A DNA stretch of 64,000 nucleotides from Reyranella soli (GCF_007992495.1 NZ_BKAJ01000068.1:1-64000), one strand, 5' to 3'; shown: positions 18,840 to 29,242, counted from the stretch's first letter. The notes: generated by a model from the sequence alone, not told the origin. Numbers and translations: made by a program.

Positions 18840-21710
18840 ATGCTTGCTGAAGGCATTCGACCGGTTTACGCCTCGGGCGGGTGCGAGATTGACCTCGCTC
18901 GCCGCGAGCTTCGGGTTCTCGGATCGCCGGTACCTGTCGGTGGGCGCGCCTTCGAGATCATCGAGGTTCTGGTCCGGTCGGCCGGCGAACTCGTCACCAA
19001 GGACGAGTTGATGAACCGCGTTTGGCCGGGCGCCATTGTCACGGAAAACACGCTGCAGGTTCACACAGCCGCCGTGCGCAGGGCGCTTGGCCCGTATCGA
19101 AGCTTGCTGAAGACCGAGTCGCGCCGCGGCTATCGTCTCCTCGGCGCGTGGACCATCAGGCATCATGACGAGGCCAAACCGCCGGGCTTGCTCCAGCAGA
19201 CACGGCTTACCGGGGCGGCTCCGGCGACCAACTTCCCGGCAACCATCGCGCGCCCCATTGGCCGATCGGCAGCCATGCAGAGGTTGCAGGATCTCGTTTC
19301 GGCCTACCGCGTCGTGACCCTGACGGGCCCCGGCGGCATTGGAAAGACCACGCTCGCCCTTGAGACAGCCCGCCGTGTCCTCGGCGAGTTTGCCGACGGC
19401 GGATGGCTTGTCGAGCTGGCGTCGCTGTCCGACCCGCACCTGGTGCCGTCTGCTGTGGCGGGGGCGCTCGGGCTGAAGCTTGGGTCCAAGACGATCACCG
19501 CTGAAGCTGTCGCCCGGGCGATCGCCGGGAAAAGGCTTCTGCTGGTTCTCGACAATTGCGAGCACGTCATCGACGCGACGGCAACGCTGGCCGAGGCACT
19601 CATGCGGTTGTGCCCTCTCGCCACAGTCCTGGCAACGAGCCGCGAAGTCTTGCGGATCGAGGGCGAGTATGCCTATCGCGTGCCGCCACTCGAAGTGCCG
19701 CCGGACGAGCAACTCGATGCGGGCCAGATTCTGAGCCACAGCGCACCGGAGCTCTTCATCGCAAGAGCCAAAGAGCTCGGTTCGGACTTCTCGGCTCACG
19801 CCGAGAGCCTGCCGGCGATTGCAGCAATCTGTCGCCACCTCGACGGCATACCGCTCGCCATCGAGTTCGCGGCGGCCCGGGCCGCAACACTTGGGATCGA
19901 CCAGGTCGCCGCAGCCTTGCGCGATCGCTTTGCGCTGCTGACAAGCGGGCGCCGCACGGCACTCCCACGACATCGGACGCTCCGCGCGACGTTCGATTGG
20001 AGCTATCAACTGCTGCCCGCTGATGAGCAGCTGCTATTGAGATGGTTGTCGGTCCTTCCCGGCGGGTTTTCCATCGCGGCAGCGATAGAGATTTTGGCTG
20101 GTCGGCAAACCAGCTCGTCCGTCATCGACGGCGTAAGCGGCCTCGTTGAAAAGTCACTCCTGAACGTGGATGAGACCGCTGCTGTCGTCGCCTACAGACT
20201 GCTCGAGACCACCAGGGACTATGCCTATAAGAGACTCAGCGAGAGCGGAGAGGCCCACACTGCAGCACAGCGACATGCCCTGTATGTTCGGAACGCCATC
20301 GTGCGGCCGCAATCGGCCGTAAGTCAGGTGGCGGCAGAGAGTCCAAATGACGACGGAGCGCCGAGGACCGAAGAAATCCACAACGTACGCTCCGCCCTGG
20401 ACTGGTGCTTCTCTCCGGGTGGAGATTTGCGGACCGGACTCGAAATAACGGCAGCCTACACACGAACCTGGCTCTACATGTCTCTGATGACCGAATGCCG
20501 TGCGCGGGTGGAAACCGCCTTAAGTCGCCTGGACCAGGCGTCGGCTTTGACTTCCGAGCAGCTCATGCAGCTCTACATCGCGCATTCCATTGCGGTTGTT
20601 CATACGACCGGGCTCGTCGAGGACACTCAGGCATCGTTGGAGAAGGCACTGGCAATTGCCGACTCGTCTGAAGATGACGCGGCTCGACTGAGGGCATTGT
20701 GGGCCATTTGGGACTATCACTCCAATAGCCGCGAATATGCGAAAGCACTGCACACGGCGAGGAAGTTCCATCAGCTGGCCATGCGGCTTGGAGACAGGTC
20801 GGCCATCGTGGCGGCGAACCGGCTGGCCGGCCATAGCTCGCATTATCACGGCGAGCAGGCGACAGCTCGTCTTTATCTTGAGCAGGTTTTGAAACTGGAG
20901 GCCGAGCCTGGTCATCCTCGGACGGTTTGGTTTCAATATGACCAAGGAGTGCTGGCGGGCGCCATACTAACGCGCGTCCTTTGGCTGCTGGGTTACCCCG
21001 ACAAGGCCGCAACCACCGCGGAAGCCTGCTGCACAGACGCGGCAAAATTGGGCTACGGGCTGTCTCAGTGTTACGCTCATGCCCTCGCCGCATTTCCATT
21101 GGCATGCCTGACTGGCAACGTCGCCGCCGCCGAACGGGCACTGGACGCATGCACCAGCGTCGCAAATGAGAATCACCTGCCCTTCTATCAAAGTTGGTCC
21201 CAGTGCCTGCGGGGGACATTGCTCGTAGAGCAAGAAGACTTCAGCGCGGGTATTGCAGTGCTGTCCAGCGCGTTACCTGTCCTGGGCAGAGTCGGGAGTC
21301 GTCAGCCGGAGTTCCAGATTGCGCTGGCCAGGGCATTGGCCGGCACAGGTGAGGTTGTGCGCGCGCTGGACGTTCTCGCATCAGCTCTCACGCACGCAGA
21401 AAACGACGGAGAATATTGGTATGTCCCGGAGTTGCTGCGCATTCGGAGCGAGATCCTGATCACCCAGGCTCAGGATGGGAGCGATACGGCGGAGCGGCAG
21501 CTGCGGCACGCACTGCGGCTAGCACGCAAGCAGGGCGCAAGATCGTGGGAATTGCGAACCGCGACAAGCCTTGCCCGGTACTTGAAATCGCGGGGCGATC
21601 GACGGCACGAGTCCCGCACGATTCTCCAATCAGTGGTTGACCAGTTCACTGAAGGTTTCGCGACGGCGGACCTGCTGACTGCGAGAGAGTGGTTGGCAGC
21701 TCATCGATAG
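18840..21710 (+). CDS. Winged-helix regulator with ATPase and TPR-like domains
   Basis: A 956-residue cytosolic regulator. Residues about 10-105 are an OmpR/CadC-type winged helix (GRAFEIIEVLVRSAGELVTK, ESRRGYRL). An ATPase of the predicted COG3903/NB-ARC-like type follows, with Walker A TGPGGIGKTT at about 162-171 and Walker B LLLVLDN at about 233-239; the C-terminal half is helical and TPR-like. Such proteins act as STAND-type switches, but the signal is unknown. The frame is open for 119 codons upstream without similarity, so the ATG at 18840 is chosen. It diverges from the kinase gene across 290 bases that should contain both promoters. Confidence 0.85.
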   Translation: MLAEGIRPVYASGGCEIDLARRELRVLGSPVPVGGRAFEIIEVLVRSAGELVTKDELMNRVWPGAIVTENTLQVHTAAVRRALGPYRSLLKTESRRGYRLLGAWTIRHHDEAKPPGLLQQTRLTGAAPATNFPATIARPIGRSAAMQRLQDLVSAYRVVTLTGPGGIGKTTLALETARRVLGEFADGGWLVELASLSDPHLVPSAVAGALGLKLGSKTITAEAVARAIAGKRLLLVLDNCEHVIDATATLAEALMRLCPLATVLATSREVLRIEGEYAYRVPPLEVPPDEQLDAGQILSHSAPELFIARAKELGSDFSAHAESLPAIAAICRHLDGIPLAIEFAAARAATLGIDQVAAALRDRFALLTSGRRTALPRHRTLRATFDWSYQLLPADEQLLLRWLSVLPGGFSIAAAIEILAGRQTSSSVIDGVSGLVEKSLLNVDETAAVVAYRLLETTRDYAYKRLSESGEAHTAAQRHALYVRNAIVRPQSAVSQVAAESPNDDGAPRTEEIHNVRSALDWCFSPGGDLRTGLEITAAYTRTWLYMSLMTECRARVETALSRLDQASALTSEQLMQLYIAHSIAVVHTTGLVEDTQASLEKALAIADSSEDDAARLRALWAIWDYHSNSREYAKALHTARKFHQLAMRLGDRSAIVAANRLAGHSSHYHGEQATARLYLEQVLKLEAEPGHPRTVWFQYDQGVLAGAILTRVLWLLGYPDKAATTAEACCTDAAKLGYGLSQCYAHALAAFPLACLTGNVAAAERALDACTSVANENHLPFYQSWSQCLRGTLLVEQEDFSAGIAVLSSALPVLGRVGSRQPEFQIALARALAGTGEVVRALDVLASALTHAENDGEYWYVPELLRIRSEILITQAQDGSDTAERQLRHALRLARKQGARSWELRTATSLARYLKSRGDRRHESRTILQSVVDQFTEGFATADLLTAREWLAAHR

Positions 21711-21975
21711 CGGAAAAGCGTCGCAAGCCGGTCGAACCGGCAAGGCGAATTCCAGGTCGGAATGAACGCTATTCCCGCGGTTGAACACGTGGGGGCGTGC
21801 GATGGCAGGCCGACCTGCCGGCTGCGGGCGAAAAAATTCGTGGGCTGCGGCGTGCCCGTGTAACCAAACCGAGACGCGCCCCGAAAGATAGTTCGTCACA
21901 TCACGCCGGATACCTCCGGGCATCGCGCCGCTCTGGAAAGGGTTATTCCGCTCGCAGGAACGAAGGGAACCGTTC

Positions 21976-22830
21976 ATGACCACCATCAAGTACAGCAACG
22001 CTGACGTCGACGGCCTGAAGGTATTCTACCGGGAGGCTGGCCGGGTCGACGCGCCGGCGCTGCTGCTGCTCCATGGCTTTCCGAGCGCAAGCCACATGTT
22101 CCGGGATCTCATCCCGCTGCTCGCCGATAGCTTCCACATCTTCGCGCCCGACCTGCCGGGCTTCGGCCAGTCGGACATGCCGGCGCGGAGCAGTTTCAGC
22201 TACACTTTCGACCATATCGCCGGCGTCATCGACCGCTTCACTGAGATCATCGGCTTGAAGCGTTTCGCGATGTACGTTTTCGACTACGGCGCGCCGACAG
22301 GCTTTCGGATCGCTGCAAAGCATCCGGATCGGATCACCGCGATCATCTCGCAGAACGGCAATGCCTACGAAGAGGGGCTGAGCGAGGGCTGGACTCCGAT
22401 CCGGGCCTATTGGCAAGAGCCGTCGAACACCAATCGGAAGGCGCTCCGAGCCTTCCTCTCTCCGCAAACAACGCGCTGGCAATACACACATGGCGTGACC
22501 GACGAGACCAAGGTATCTCCGGACGGTCAGGCCCTCGATAACTTCTATCTCGCGCGCCCCGGCGCCGACGAGATCCAGCTGGATCTGTTCGGCGACTACA
22601 AGAGCAACGTCGCCCTCTATCCGACCTTCCAGAACTACTTCCGCACCCACAGGCCGCCACTCCTCGCCGTGTGGGGCAAGAACGATCCGTTTTTCCTGCC
22701 GCCGGGTGCGGAGGCCTTCAAGCGCGACATTCCCGAAGCAATCGTTCGCTTCTTCGACACTGGGCACTTCGCGCTGGAGACGCATGCCGATGAAATCGCT
22801 GCTGCCATCCGCGACTTCCTTGTCCGCTGA
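21976..22830 (+). CDS. Alpha/beta hydrolase, epoxide hydrolase-like
   Basis: A 284-residue alpha/beta hydrolase. The oxyanion motif is HGFPSASH (residues 33-40); the nucleophile elbow VFDYGAPTGF places Asp at 103, and the charge relay is completed by Asp in WGKNDPFF and His in DTGHFALE. An aspartate nucleophile indicates an epoxide-hydrolase or dehalogenase type mechanism, but the residue after it is Tyr rather than the Trp usual in dehalogenases, so dehalogenation is less likely. AAGGGAA precedes the ATG. It is followed 16 bases later by doxX and then a second hydrolase, probably one operon. Confidence 0.85.
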   Translation: MTTIKYSNADVDGLKVFYREAGRVDAPALLLLHGFPSASHMFRDLIPLLADSFHIFAPDLPGFGQSDMPARSSFSYTFDHIAGVIDRFTEIIGLKRFAMYVFDYGAPTGFRIAAKHPDRITAIISQNGNAYEEGLSEGWTPIRAYWQEPSNTNRKALRAFLSPQTTRWQYTHGVTDETKVSPDGQALDNFYLARPGADEIQLDLFGDYKSNVALYPTFQNYFRTHRPPLLAVWGKNDPFFLPPGAEAFKRDIPEAIVRFFDTGHFALETHADEIAAAIRDFLVR

Positions 22831-22846
22831 CTCTATCGAGGATGAA

Positions 22847-23368
22847 ATGGCCGGTATCGGCTTCACTTCCCTTCTCGTCAGATTCGGCATGGCTCCGCTT
22901 CCGGTCGACACGGGCTGGTTTGCACTGCCGCTCCGACTGGTCGTCGGGTTCGGCTTTGTGCAGCATGGCTACGCAAAGCTTTCCCGTGGACCGGACGGAT
23001 TCATCGCGATACTGCACGCCATTGGCGTGCCGTTTGCCGACTTGTTGGGTTGGGCCGCGATCATCGTCGAGATCGTCGGTGGACTATTGATCCTCGCTGG
23101 CGCCCTTGTGCCTATTGCTGCGGTGCCAATGATCGCGGTGCTTCTTGTTGCAATCTTCACCGTCCATCTTCCCAACGGGTTCAGCTCGATCAAGCTCATG
23201 TCCTATGACACGTCGGGCGCGCACTTCGGCCAGCCCGGCTATGAGACGGATTTGCTGTACATCGCGGGGCTCCTCGCACTCTGCCTCGGAGGTGCAGGGC
23301 CCCTCTCCGTGGATGGCTATTTGAAACGTCGACCAGCGAAAGGGGCGAATGAGCATGAGCGGATCTAA
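22847..23368 (+). CDS. DoxX family membrane protein
   Basis: A 173-residue protein with four predicted membrane helices and the DoxX pattern LPLRLVVGFGFVQHGYAKL near the N-terminus. The ATG at 22847 has GAGGA six bases ahead. DoxX proteins occur in thiosulfate:quinone oxidoreductase and in many small redox or detoxification operons; the specific role here is unknown. It lies between two alpha/beta hydrolases and overlaps the second by 20 bases, so the three are very probably co-expressed. Confidence 0.87.
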   Translation: MAGIGFTSLLVRFGMAPLPVDTGWFALPLRLVVGFGFVQHGYAKLSRGPDGFIAILHAIGVPFADLLGWAAIIVEIVGGLLILAGALVPIAAVPMIAVLLVAIFTVHLPNGFSSIKLMSYDTSGAHFGQPGYETDLLYIAGLLALCLGGAGPLSVDGYLKRRPAKGANEHERI

Positions 23369-24065
23369 GGCAAGCCTCAGCGTCGTGCTCGTTCACGGCG
23401 CGTGGGCTGACGGTTCCAGCTGGGCCCACGTCATCAGGCTGCTGCAGGCCAGGGGAGTGGGCGTCCTGGCGGCGCCAATCCCGCTGACGTCGTTATCGGA
23501 TGACGTCGCTGCGCTTGAGCGCGCACTGGAGCGGACCGACGGGCCGGTGGTCCTTGTTGCGCATGCCTATGCCGGGGCCGTGGTTGGGGCGAGCGTCAAT
23601 GAAAGAGTTCGGTCGCTTGTCTTCATTGCGGCTCTGAGCCCAGACGAAGGCGAAACGGTTGGCGAGGTATTCTATCGCGAGAAGCCGCCCCCGGACGCGC
23701 CGCAACTGGCTCCTGATAGGCATGGTTACCTCTGGCTGCCCAATGACGCATTCGGCACCGCCTTCTGCCAGCACGCTTCACCCGAGCAAGCTGCGCTCTT
23801 CGCCGCAACGCAGCGTCCGATAGCCCTCGCCTGCATTCAGGAAAAGGCACCGCGGCCGGCGTGGAAGACAATGCCCTCGTGGTATCTGATTGCTCAGGAA
23901 GATCGCATGATCAACCCGGCTACACAGCTGTTCCTGGCGCAACGGATGGGGGCGCAGATTCGGTCGGAAAGGATCGACCATACGCCATTGGTTACCGCGC
24001 CAGAATTGGTCGTCGAAATGATTCTCCAGGCTGTAACCAGTTCGGCACCCCGTCCGGGTACTTAG
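23349..24065 (+). CDS. Alpha/beta hydrolase-fold protein lacking the nucleophilic serine
   Basis: A 238-residue protein of the small alpha/beta hydrolase group that contains EstC- and salicylate-esterase-like enzymes: LVHGAWADGSSW near residues 14-25, an acidic residue in AQEDRMI and His in IDHTPL near the C-terminus. At the nucleophile elbow, where GHSxGG is expected, the sequence reads AHAYAG (residues 71-76), so the serine position is Ala73. The protein may be non-hydrolytic, or may use another mechanism as some cofactor-free dioxygenases and lyases of this fold do. The start overlaps the end of doxX. Confidence 0.8.
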   Translation: MSMSGSKASLSVVLVHGAWADGSSWAHVIRLLQARGVGVLAAPIPLTSLSDDVAALERALERTDGPVVLVAHAYAGAVVGASVNERVRSLVFIAALSPDEGETVGEVFYREKPPPDAPQLAPDRHGYLWLPNDAFGTAFCQHASPEQAALFAATQRPIALACIQEKAPRPAWKTMPSWYLIAQEDRMINPATQLFLAQRMGAQIRSERIDHTPLVTAPELVVEMILQAVTSSAPRPGT

Positions 24066-24482
24066 AAGCAGAGTCCGTTGTCGCTGAATCGGCAGCGTCG
24101 ATGAACGAGTTAGCTGCGAGGCGTCATGGGTGCTGCTCTCCCGCGTACGGTTGATGAGGAGATACTTCTGCTACGCGCGCTTGCCGCAAGCCGCCGGACC
24201 GCTGCCTTCGCTTCATTCCAGAAGCGCAGGGTCAGCAAGGCACCGCAGACGAGCGGATTCGACCGCGTGAGATCAAGCAACGACACGAGCGTCGGTGCCG
24301 ATAGCTCCATCGACAAGTGACTACGCCGGCCATGGCCGGTGGTCGCAGGGACAAAATCCCGCTAAAGGCAGGCTTGACTCCGAGCAAGAGCGCCGACTTG
24401 CTTTCACGAACAAAGACCGAAACGATAAGGCTGGGGAGAACACCATGCTCGGGATCGATCGACGGAACAGGCTGCGGATGTC
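24066..24482. other. 417-bp gene-poor stretch
   Basis: No supported gene. A 68-codon minus-strand frame at 24110-24316 has an ATG but no domain and no clear ribosome site, and it ends in a low-complexity Ser/Arg tail. The promoter of the GH15 gene should lie in the right part of this stretch; I did not find convincing boxes. Confidence 0.55.
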
Positions 24483-26363
24483 ATGAGCGAGCCTGCAGCA
24501 CAAAGCGCGGCCGCTCCCTCCCCGTTCCCCGCGATCGCCGATTACGCGTTCCTGTCGAACTGCCATACCGGCGCGCTCGTCGCCCCGGACGGATCGGTTG
24601 ACTGGCTCTGCGTGCCGCGGTTCGATTCGCCCAGCGTGTTCGCAGCCTTGCTCGACCGCCAGGCCGGCAGCTTTCGGCTGGCTCCCTTCGGCGCGATCGT
24701 TCCCAACTCTCGCACCTATGAGCCGGGAACCAATACGCTCGTCACGACGTGGAACACGCGCGGCGGATGGGTGGTGGTGCGCGACGCGCTCACCATGGGG
24801 CCGCGCACTGGCGAGGACCGCGTGACACCGTACACCCGACCGCCGGCCGACGACGGTGCCGATCACATGCTCGTCCGCACTGTGCAGTGCATCGAGGGCC
24901 AGGTCGAGATCGAGCTCTACTGCGAGCCGGTCTTCGAATACGGCAGGACATCGGCAGCGTGGACGCTCTCTGGCGACGACGGTCGATCGGCCGATGCCGT
25001 CGCCGGCGACCAGAAGATTCGCCTACAGAGCAGCATTCGTCTCGGCATCGAGGGCGATAGCGTTCGTGGCCGCCACACGCTCAGCACCGGCGAGGAGATG
25101 TATTGCTCGCTGTCCTGGGCCGATGGGCTTGTCTCCCCCGTCACCATCGACGACGCCAACGCCCGCATGACGGCAACGACACGCTTCTGGCGCACCTGGA
25201 TCGGCCGCGCTCGGATTCCCGATCACCGCTGGCGATCCCTCATCATGCGGTCGGCGCTCGTCATCAAGGGGCTCACCTACCTGCCGACAGGGGCCACGGT
25301 CGCCGCGCTGACGACTTCCCTTCCCGAAACGCCCGGCGGCGAGCGCAACTGGGACTACCGCTACAGCTGGATGCGCGATTCGACGTTCACGCTGCAGGCG
25401 CTTCACTGGCTGAACCTCGACTGGGAAGCCAATGAATTCATGGAATTCGTCGCCGACCTAAAGCCCAACGACGACGGCGCGCTGCAGATCATGTACGGCA
25501 TCGATGGCCGCCGCGATCTCACCGAGTCAACACGCGACGACCTGTCCGGGTACGCCGGCGCGCGCCCGGTACGCATCGGCAACGGTGCGTTCGACCAGCG
25601 CCAGAACGACGTCTTCGGCGCAGTGCTGGGATCGATCCTGCTGCATACGCGGCGCAGCCAGCGACTGCCCCGCCGCCTGTGGCCGATCGTCCAGTCGCAG
25701 GCGGAATGCGCCGCGCGGGTGTGGCATGAGCCGGACCAGGGTATCTGGGAGGCGCGCGGCGCGCCCCAGCACTATGTTTCCTCGAAGCTGATGAGCTGGG
25801 TGGCCCTGGATCGCGCCGCCCGGTTGGCGGAGATCCGGGGTGCTCCCGACCTGACGAAGAAGTGGCAGGCAATCGCCAACGAGATCCGCGCCGATATCCT
25901 GGATCGCGGATTGACCGAGAAAGGCGTCCTGCGCCAGCACTATGACACCGATGCGCTGGACGCCTCGACCCTGCTGGCGGGGATCGTCGGCTTCCTTCCC
26001 GCCAACGACGAACGGTTGCGCAACTCGGTACTGGCCATTGCCGACAATCTCAGCGAGCAGGGATTCGTGCTGCGCTATCGGACTGAGGAAACTGACGACG
26101 GTCTGTCAGGCAAGGAGGGCACGTTCCTGATCTGCTCGTTCTGGCTCGTCTCAGCGCTCACGATCATCGGCGAGGTTCAGCGAGCACGCGACCTGATGGA
26201 GCGGCTGCTGCGCATCGCCTCCCCGCTGGGGCTGTACGCCGAGGAGTTCGACGTCGACACCGGCCGCCACCTTGGGAACTTCCCCCAAGCCTTCACGCAC
26301 CTAGCGCTGATCGAGGCCGCGTCGCGGATCGTCTATTCGGAGCGGCTGGAAGAGTTCACGTAG
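24483..26363 (+). CDS. Glycoside hydrolase family 15 protein (glucoamylase/trehalase-like)
   Basis: A cytosolic 626-residue enzyme without signal peptide. The N-terminal beta-rich domain starts with [25 protein letters not shown], a standard opening of bacterial GH15 proteins, followed by the (alpha/alpha)6 catalytic domain with [12 protein letters not shown]. Probable catalytic acids are Glu in [13 protein letters not shown] (acid) and Glu in LYAEEFD (base). Intracellular members of this group include trehalases and alpha-glucan hydrolases; which applies here cannot be decided. It stands alone, flanked by a 417-base stretch and a small converging frame. Confidence 0.9.
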   Translation: MSEPAAQSAAAPSPFPAIADYAFLSNCHTGALVAPDGSVDWLCVPRFDSPSVFAALLDRQAGSFRLAPFGAIVPNSRTYEPGTNTLVTTWNTRGGWVVVRDALTMGPRTGEDRVTPYTRPPADDGADHMLVRTVQCIEGQVEIELYCEPVFEYGRTSAAWTLSGDDGRSADAVAGDQKIRLQSSIRLGIEGDSVRGRHTLSTGEEMYCSLSWADGLVSPVTIDDANARMTATTRFWRTWIGRARIPDHRWRSLIMRSALVIKGLTYLPTGATVAALTTSLPETPGGERNWDYRYSWMRDSTFTLQALHWLNLDWEANEFMEFVADLKPNDDGALQIMYGIDGRRDLTESTRDDLSGYAGARPVRIGNGAFDQRQNDVFGAVLGSILLHTRRSQRLPRRLWPIVQSQAECAARVWHEPDQGIWEARGAPQHYVSSKLMSWVALDRAARLAEIRGAPDLTKKWQAIANEIRADILDRGLTEKGVLRQHYDTDALDASTLLAGIVGFLPANDERLRNSVLAIADNLSEQGFVLRYRTEETDDGLSGKEGTFLICSFWLVSALTIIGEVQRARDLMERLLRIASPLGLYAEEFDVDTGRHLGNFPQAFTHLALIEAASRIVYSERLEEFT

Positions 26364-26366
26364 ACG

Positions 26367-26513
26367 TCAGAGGCCCAGCAGCGTTCCAGCGTTGGCGTCG
26401 GGAAGGCCGCTCAGCAGGGCAACGAGGCCGATCAGGGCAGCCGGCCACCAGTCAGCCAAACGGATGTAGGCGGGACGGTGGAAGGTCCTCTGCGACTCAA
26501 TCTGGAGATACAT
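26367..26513 (-). CDS. Possible 48-residue membrane protein
   Basis: A short frame in the space between the GH15 gene and the ABC exporter. It encodes MYLQIESQRTFHRPAYIRLA, then a hydrophobic stretch (about residues 22-36) and a short tail. AAAGGG lies 10 bases before the ATG. Codon use is compatible with coding, and one membrane helix is plausible. No family is recognised. It may be a real small protein or chance. Confidence 0.4.
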   Translation of the reverse strand: MYLQIESQRTFHRPAYIRLADWWPAALIGLVALLSGLPDANAGTLLGL

Positions 26514-26566
26514 GGGAGGAACCCTTTGGTGATCGAAACGCGTCAATAATATGGCTGAAGATTATG

Positions 26567-26585
26567 GAATATCTATCTGATATTC
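26567..26585. promoter_or_regulatory. Inverted repeat in AT-rich spacer
   Basis: GAATATC-TATCT-GATATTC is a perfect 7-bp inverted repeat with a 5-base spacer. It lies in the most AT-rich stretch of the window (about 26540-26660), upstream of the small minus-strand frame and downstream of the ABC exporter gene. It could be an operator for the small gene. A terminator is less likely, because no T-run follows. Confidence 0.35.
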
Positions 26586-26682
26586 AAGGGAATTCCTTCG
26601 TTTCTTAAAGTAAAACTTTACCCGAGCAAGTTTCAGTGCGTGGCACGCCATTTCCTCAAGTTTTTCAATCGACTAAAGGAGG

Positions 26683-28437
26683 TTATTCAGCCGCGGCAGA
26701 CAGGTTGAACTGCAGCTCGGCCAGCCGGGCATAAAGGCCGTCGCGGCGGACCAGGTCGGCATGGCGGCCGACATCGACGACCCGGCCGTGGTCGACCACG
26801 ACGATCCGGTCCGCCTTCTGCACGGTCGCCAGGCGATGGGCGATCACCAGGGTGGTGCGGCCTTTCATCAGCCGGTCAAGGGCCTGCTGGACGGCCAGCT
26901 CGCTTTCCGCATCGAGAGCGCTGGTCGCCTCATCGAGCAGCAGGATGGCGGGATTGCGCAGCACGGCGCGGGCGATGGCTATGCGCTGGCGCTGGCCGCC
27001 CGAGAGCCGCACGCCGCGCGCGCCGAGGTCGGTGGCGAAGCCCTGCGGCAGGGTCTCGATGAACCTGAGCGCCGAGGCCGTCTCTGCGGCGGCGCGCACG
27101 TCGGCGTCGCTGGCGTCGGGCCGGCCATAGCGGATGTTCTCGGCCACCGAGGCGGTGAACAGCACCGGCTCCTGCGGCACGATCGCCATCGCGCTGCGCA
27201 GGTCGGCGAAGCGCAGGTCGCGGATGTCGACGCCGTCGATGCGGATCGTCCCCGCCTCGGGATCGTAGAAGCGCAGCAGCATGTTGAAGACAGTGGTCTT
27301 ACCCGCCCCCGACGGGCCGACGATGGCCACGGTCTCGCCTGGCACGACATTGAGATCGAAGCGGTCGAGCGCCAGCTGCTCCTGCCGCGTCGGATAGCGG
27401 AACGACACCTTCTCGAAGTGCACGCCGCCACGCAGCGGCACAGGCAGAGACTTGGGGTTCGCAGCCTCGATGATAGCGGGCGGCTCGGCCCTGAGCTCGG
27501 CCAGGCGCTCGGCGGCGCCGGCGGCGCGCTGCAGGTCACCGATGGTCTCGCTGATGGCGCCGCCCGAGCTCGCGACCAGCACGGCATAGAAGACGAAGGC
27601 CGTGAGGTCGCCGGCGCTGATGCGCCCGCTCAGCACGTCGTGGCCGCCCATCCACAGCAGGAAGCCGACGGCGGCGAAGACGATGAAGATCACCAGCGTC
27701 GTCATTATGGCGCGCTGGGCGACCCGGCGGCGGGCCGCGTCGAAGGCCCGCTCGGTGGCCTCGCCGAAGCGCTGCGTGGCGCGCTCTTCCTGGGCGAACG
27801 CCTGCACGGTGCGTACGGCGTCGAGCGTCTCGCCGCCCTCCGAGACCATGTCGGCCATGCGCGCCTGCGCCTCGCGCGACAGGCGGCGGACCTTGCGGCC
27901 GAACAGGATGATGGGCGCCACCACCAGCGGCACGACCGCCAGCACCAGCAGGGCGAGCTTGGGATTGGTGATCACCAGCATCGCCACGCCGCCCACGCAC
28001 ATCAGCGAATTCCGGAGCGCCACCGACGCCGACGAGCCGATCACCTGCTCGATGAGCTGGGCATCGGCCGAGATGCGGCTCATGACGTCGCCCGAGCGCT
28101 TGATCTCGAACCAGGCCGGTCCCAGCCGCACGACATGGGCGAACAGGTCGCGGCGCAGGTCGCCGACCACGCGCTCGCCCAGCCAGGACACCAGGTAGAA
28201 GCGCGCGCCCGAGGCGATCGCCAGCACCACGGCAACGGCGATCAGCGAGGCGAGCGCGTAGTTCAGGATGTCCGGCCGGCCCTGGGCAAAGCCGCGGTCG
28301 ATCAGGGCGCGCAGGCAGGCGCCGAACGCCAGCACGGTGCCAGCGGCGATCAGCAAGGAAAAGACGGCCAGGACGGTCCGGCCGCGATAGGGCCGCAGGT
28401 ACGGTCCGAGAAGCCTCAGGCCGCCAAACCGGTTCAT
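26683..28437 (-). CDS. ABC exporter, fused permease and ATPase (MsbA/ABCB type)
   Basis: A 584-residue half-transporter: six membrane helices in the first 310 residues, then a nucleotide-binding domain with Walker [11 protein letters not shown]-loop PQEPVLF, signature LSGGQRQR, Walker [11 protein letters not shown] and the switch His in VIAHRL. It works as a homodimer exporting lipids, drugs or peptides; the substrate is unknown. The ATG at 28437 overlaps the cyaY stop (ATGA), which decides the start against a longer open frame. It is followed by an AT-rich spacer. Confidence 0.92.
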   Translation of the reverse strand: MNRFGGLRLLGPYLRPYRGRTVLAVFSLLIAAGTVLAFGACLRALIDRGFAQGRPDILNYALASLIAVAVVLAIASGARFYLVSWLGERVVGDLRRDLFAHVVRLGPAWFEIKRSGDVMSRISADAQLIEQVIGSSASVALRNSLMCVGGVAMLVITNPKLALLVLAVVPLVVAPIILFGRKVRRLSREAQARMADMVSEGGETLDAVRTVQAFAQEERATQRFGEATERAFDAARRRVAQRAIMTTLVIFIVFAAVGFLLWMGGHDVLSGRISAGDLTAFVFYAVLVASSGGAISETIGDLQRAAGAAERLAELRAEPPAIIEAANPKSLPVPLRGGVHFEKVSFRYPTRQEQLALDRFDLNVVPGETVAIVGPSGAGKTTVFNMLLRFYDPEAGTIRIDGVDIRDLRFADLRSAMAIVPQEPVLFTASVAENIRYGRPDASDADVRAAAETASALRFIETLPQGFATDLGARGVRLSGGQRQRIAIARAVLRNPAILLLDEATSALDAESELAVQQALDRLMKGRTTLVIAHRLATVQKADRIVVVDHGRVVDVGRHADLVRRDGLYARLAELQFNLSAAAE

Positions 28438-28739
28438 GACGGCCGCCATTCCAGCGAAACGCCCAGCTCGGCCGACAGGTGGGCTAAAAGGTCGGGACCG
28501 CCACGGGTGTCCTTCCACTGGCTCGAGGCCGCGTCGAAGGCGTAATGCCGCGCCCCGCTCTGGGGCGAACTCAGCCAAATCTGCCGGGTTGGTGCATGTT
28601 TATTCACGACCCAGGTGCCGTCATGTCCGTCGACCGTCAGGATCCCGCCCTGCAGTTCGGCATCGGCATGGGCGCCGATACCCTCCTCGAGGGCGGCTAG
28701 AAGGCTGTCGGCCAGGCTTTCGAAGGCAGAGTCGCTCAT
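28434..28739 (-). CDS. cyaY: Iron donor protein CyaY (frataxin)
   Basis: Bacterial frataxin, which binds iron and modulates iron-sulfur cluster assembly on IscS/IscU. At 101 residues it has the usual length. The acidic N-terminal helix ([20 protein letters not shown]) and the beta-sheet core with [16 protein letters not shown] and a HYAF strand are characteristic. The ATG at 28739 is chosen over an upstream one because the acidic helix begins there. It overlaps the ABC exporter gene by four bases and diverges from rpmE across 143 bases. Confidence 0.9.
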   Translation of the reverse strand: MSDSAFESLADSLLAALEEGIGAHADAELQGGILTVDGHDGTWVVNKHAPTRQIWLSSPQSGARHYAFDAASSQWKDTRGGPDLLAHLSAELGVSLEWRPS

Positions 28740-28882
28740 TGGCCCGGTCGGTCTACAGGCCCGTTTGGCCGCGGACAACCGGCTTCTGCTCGGGCTTGTC
28801 CTCCGCCGCCCCCGCCTGTATACCCGCCGCCTTAATCGCGCCGGCCGGTCGGCAATCGGCCCTTATGCGCTGGAGATTGTTC

Positions 28883-29185
28883 ATGAAAGAGAAGACCCAC
28901 CCCGACTACCACAAGATCACCGTGGTGATGACCGACGGTTCGTCCTTCGAGACCAAGTCGACCTGGGGCAAGGAAGGCGCCACGCTGCGCCTCGACATCG
29001 ATCCCAAGACCCACCCGGCCTGGACCGGCGTGCGCCAGTCCGTCGATCGCGGCGGCCGCGTGCAGCGCTTCAAGGACCGCTTCGGCATGACCGGCTCCGC
29101 GGAAGGCGGCGTCGGCGCGGGCACCAAGTCGAGCGGCGCCAAGCCGGAAGCGACCCCAGCTAAGGGCGCAGCCAAGAAGAAGTAA
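28883..29185 (+). CDS. rpmE: 50S ribosomal protein L31
   Basis: Ribosomal protein bL31 of the zinc-free (C-minus) type: the N-terminal region starts [20 protein letters not shown] and contains [24 protein letters not shown] without the CxxC zinc ligands. The protein is 100 residues, about 20-25 longer than usual, because of an Ala/Gly/Lys-rich tail after residue 75 ending in AKKK. GGAGAT lies seven bases before the ATG. Divergent from cyaY and 57 bases before the molybdopterin oxidoreductase gene. Confidence 0.95.
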   Translation: MKEKTHPDYHKITVVMTDGSSFETKSTWGKEGATLRLDIDPKTHPAWTGVRQSVDRGGRVQRFKDRFGMTGSAEGGVGAGTKSSGAKPEATPAKGAAKKK

Positions 29186-29242
29186 GTCCGGGCTTCTTCG
29201 CCGCCTCTGTTACACTCCGTCTTCCATTTTTGGGGAGACGGT

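Noticed and set aside
24110..24316. 68-codon minus-strand frame before the GH15 gene
   Set aside because: No ribosome site, no domain, low-complexity Ser/Arg tail.
26761..28545. 594-codon plus-strand frame opposite the ABC exporter
   Set aside because: No domain, His/Gly/Arg-rich; mirrors the codon bias of the exporter gene.
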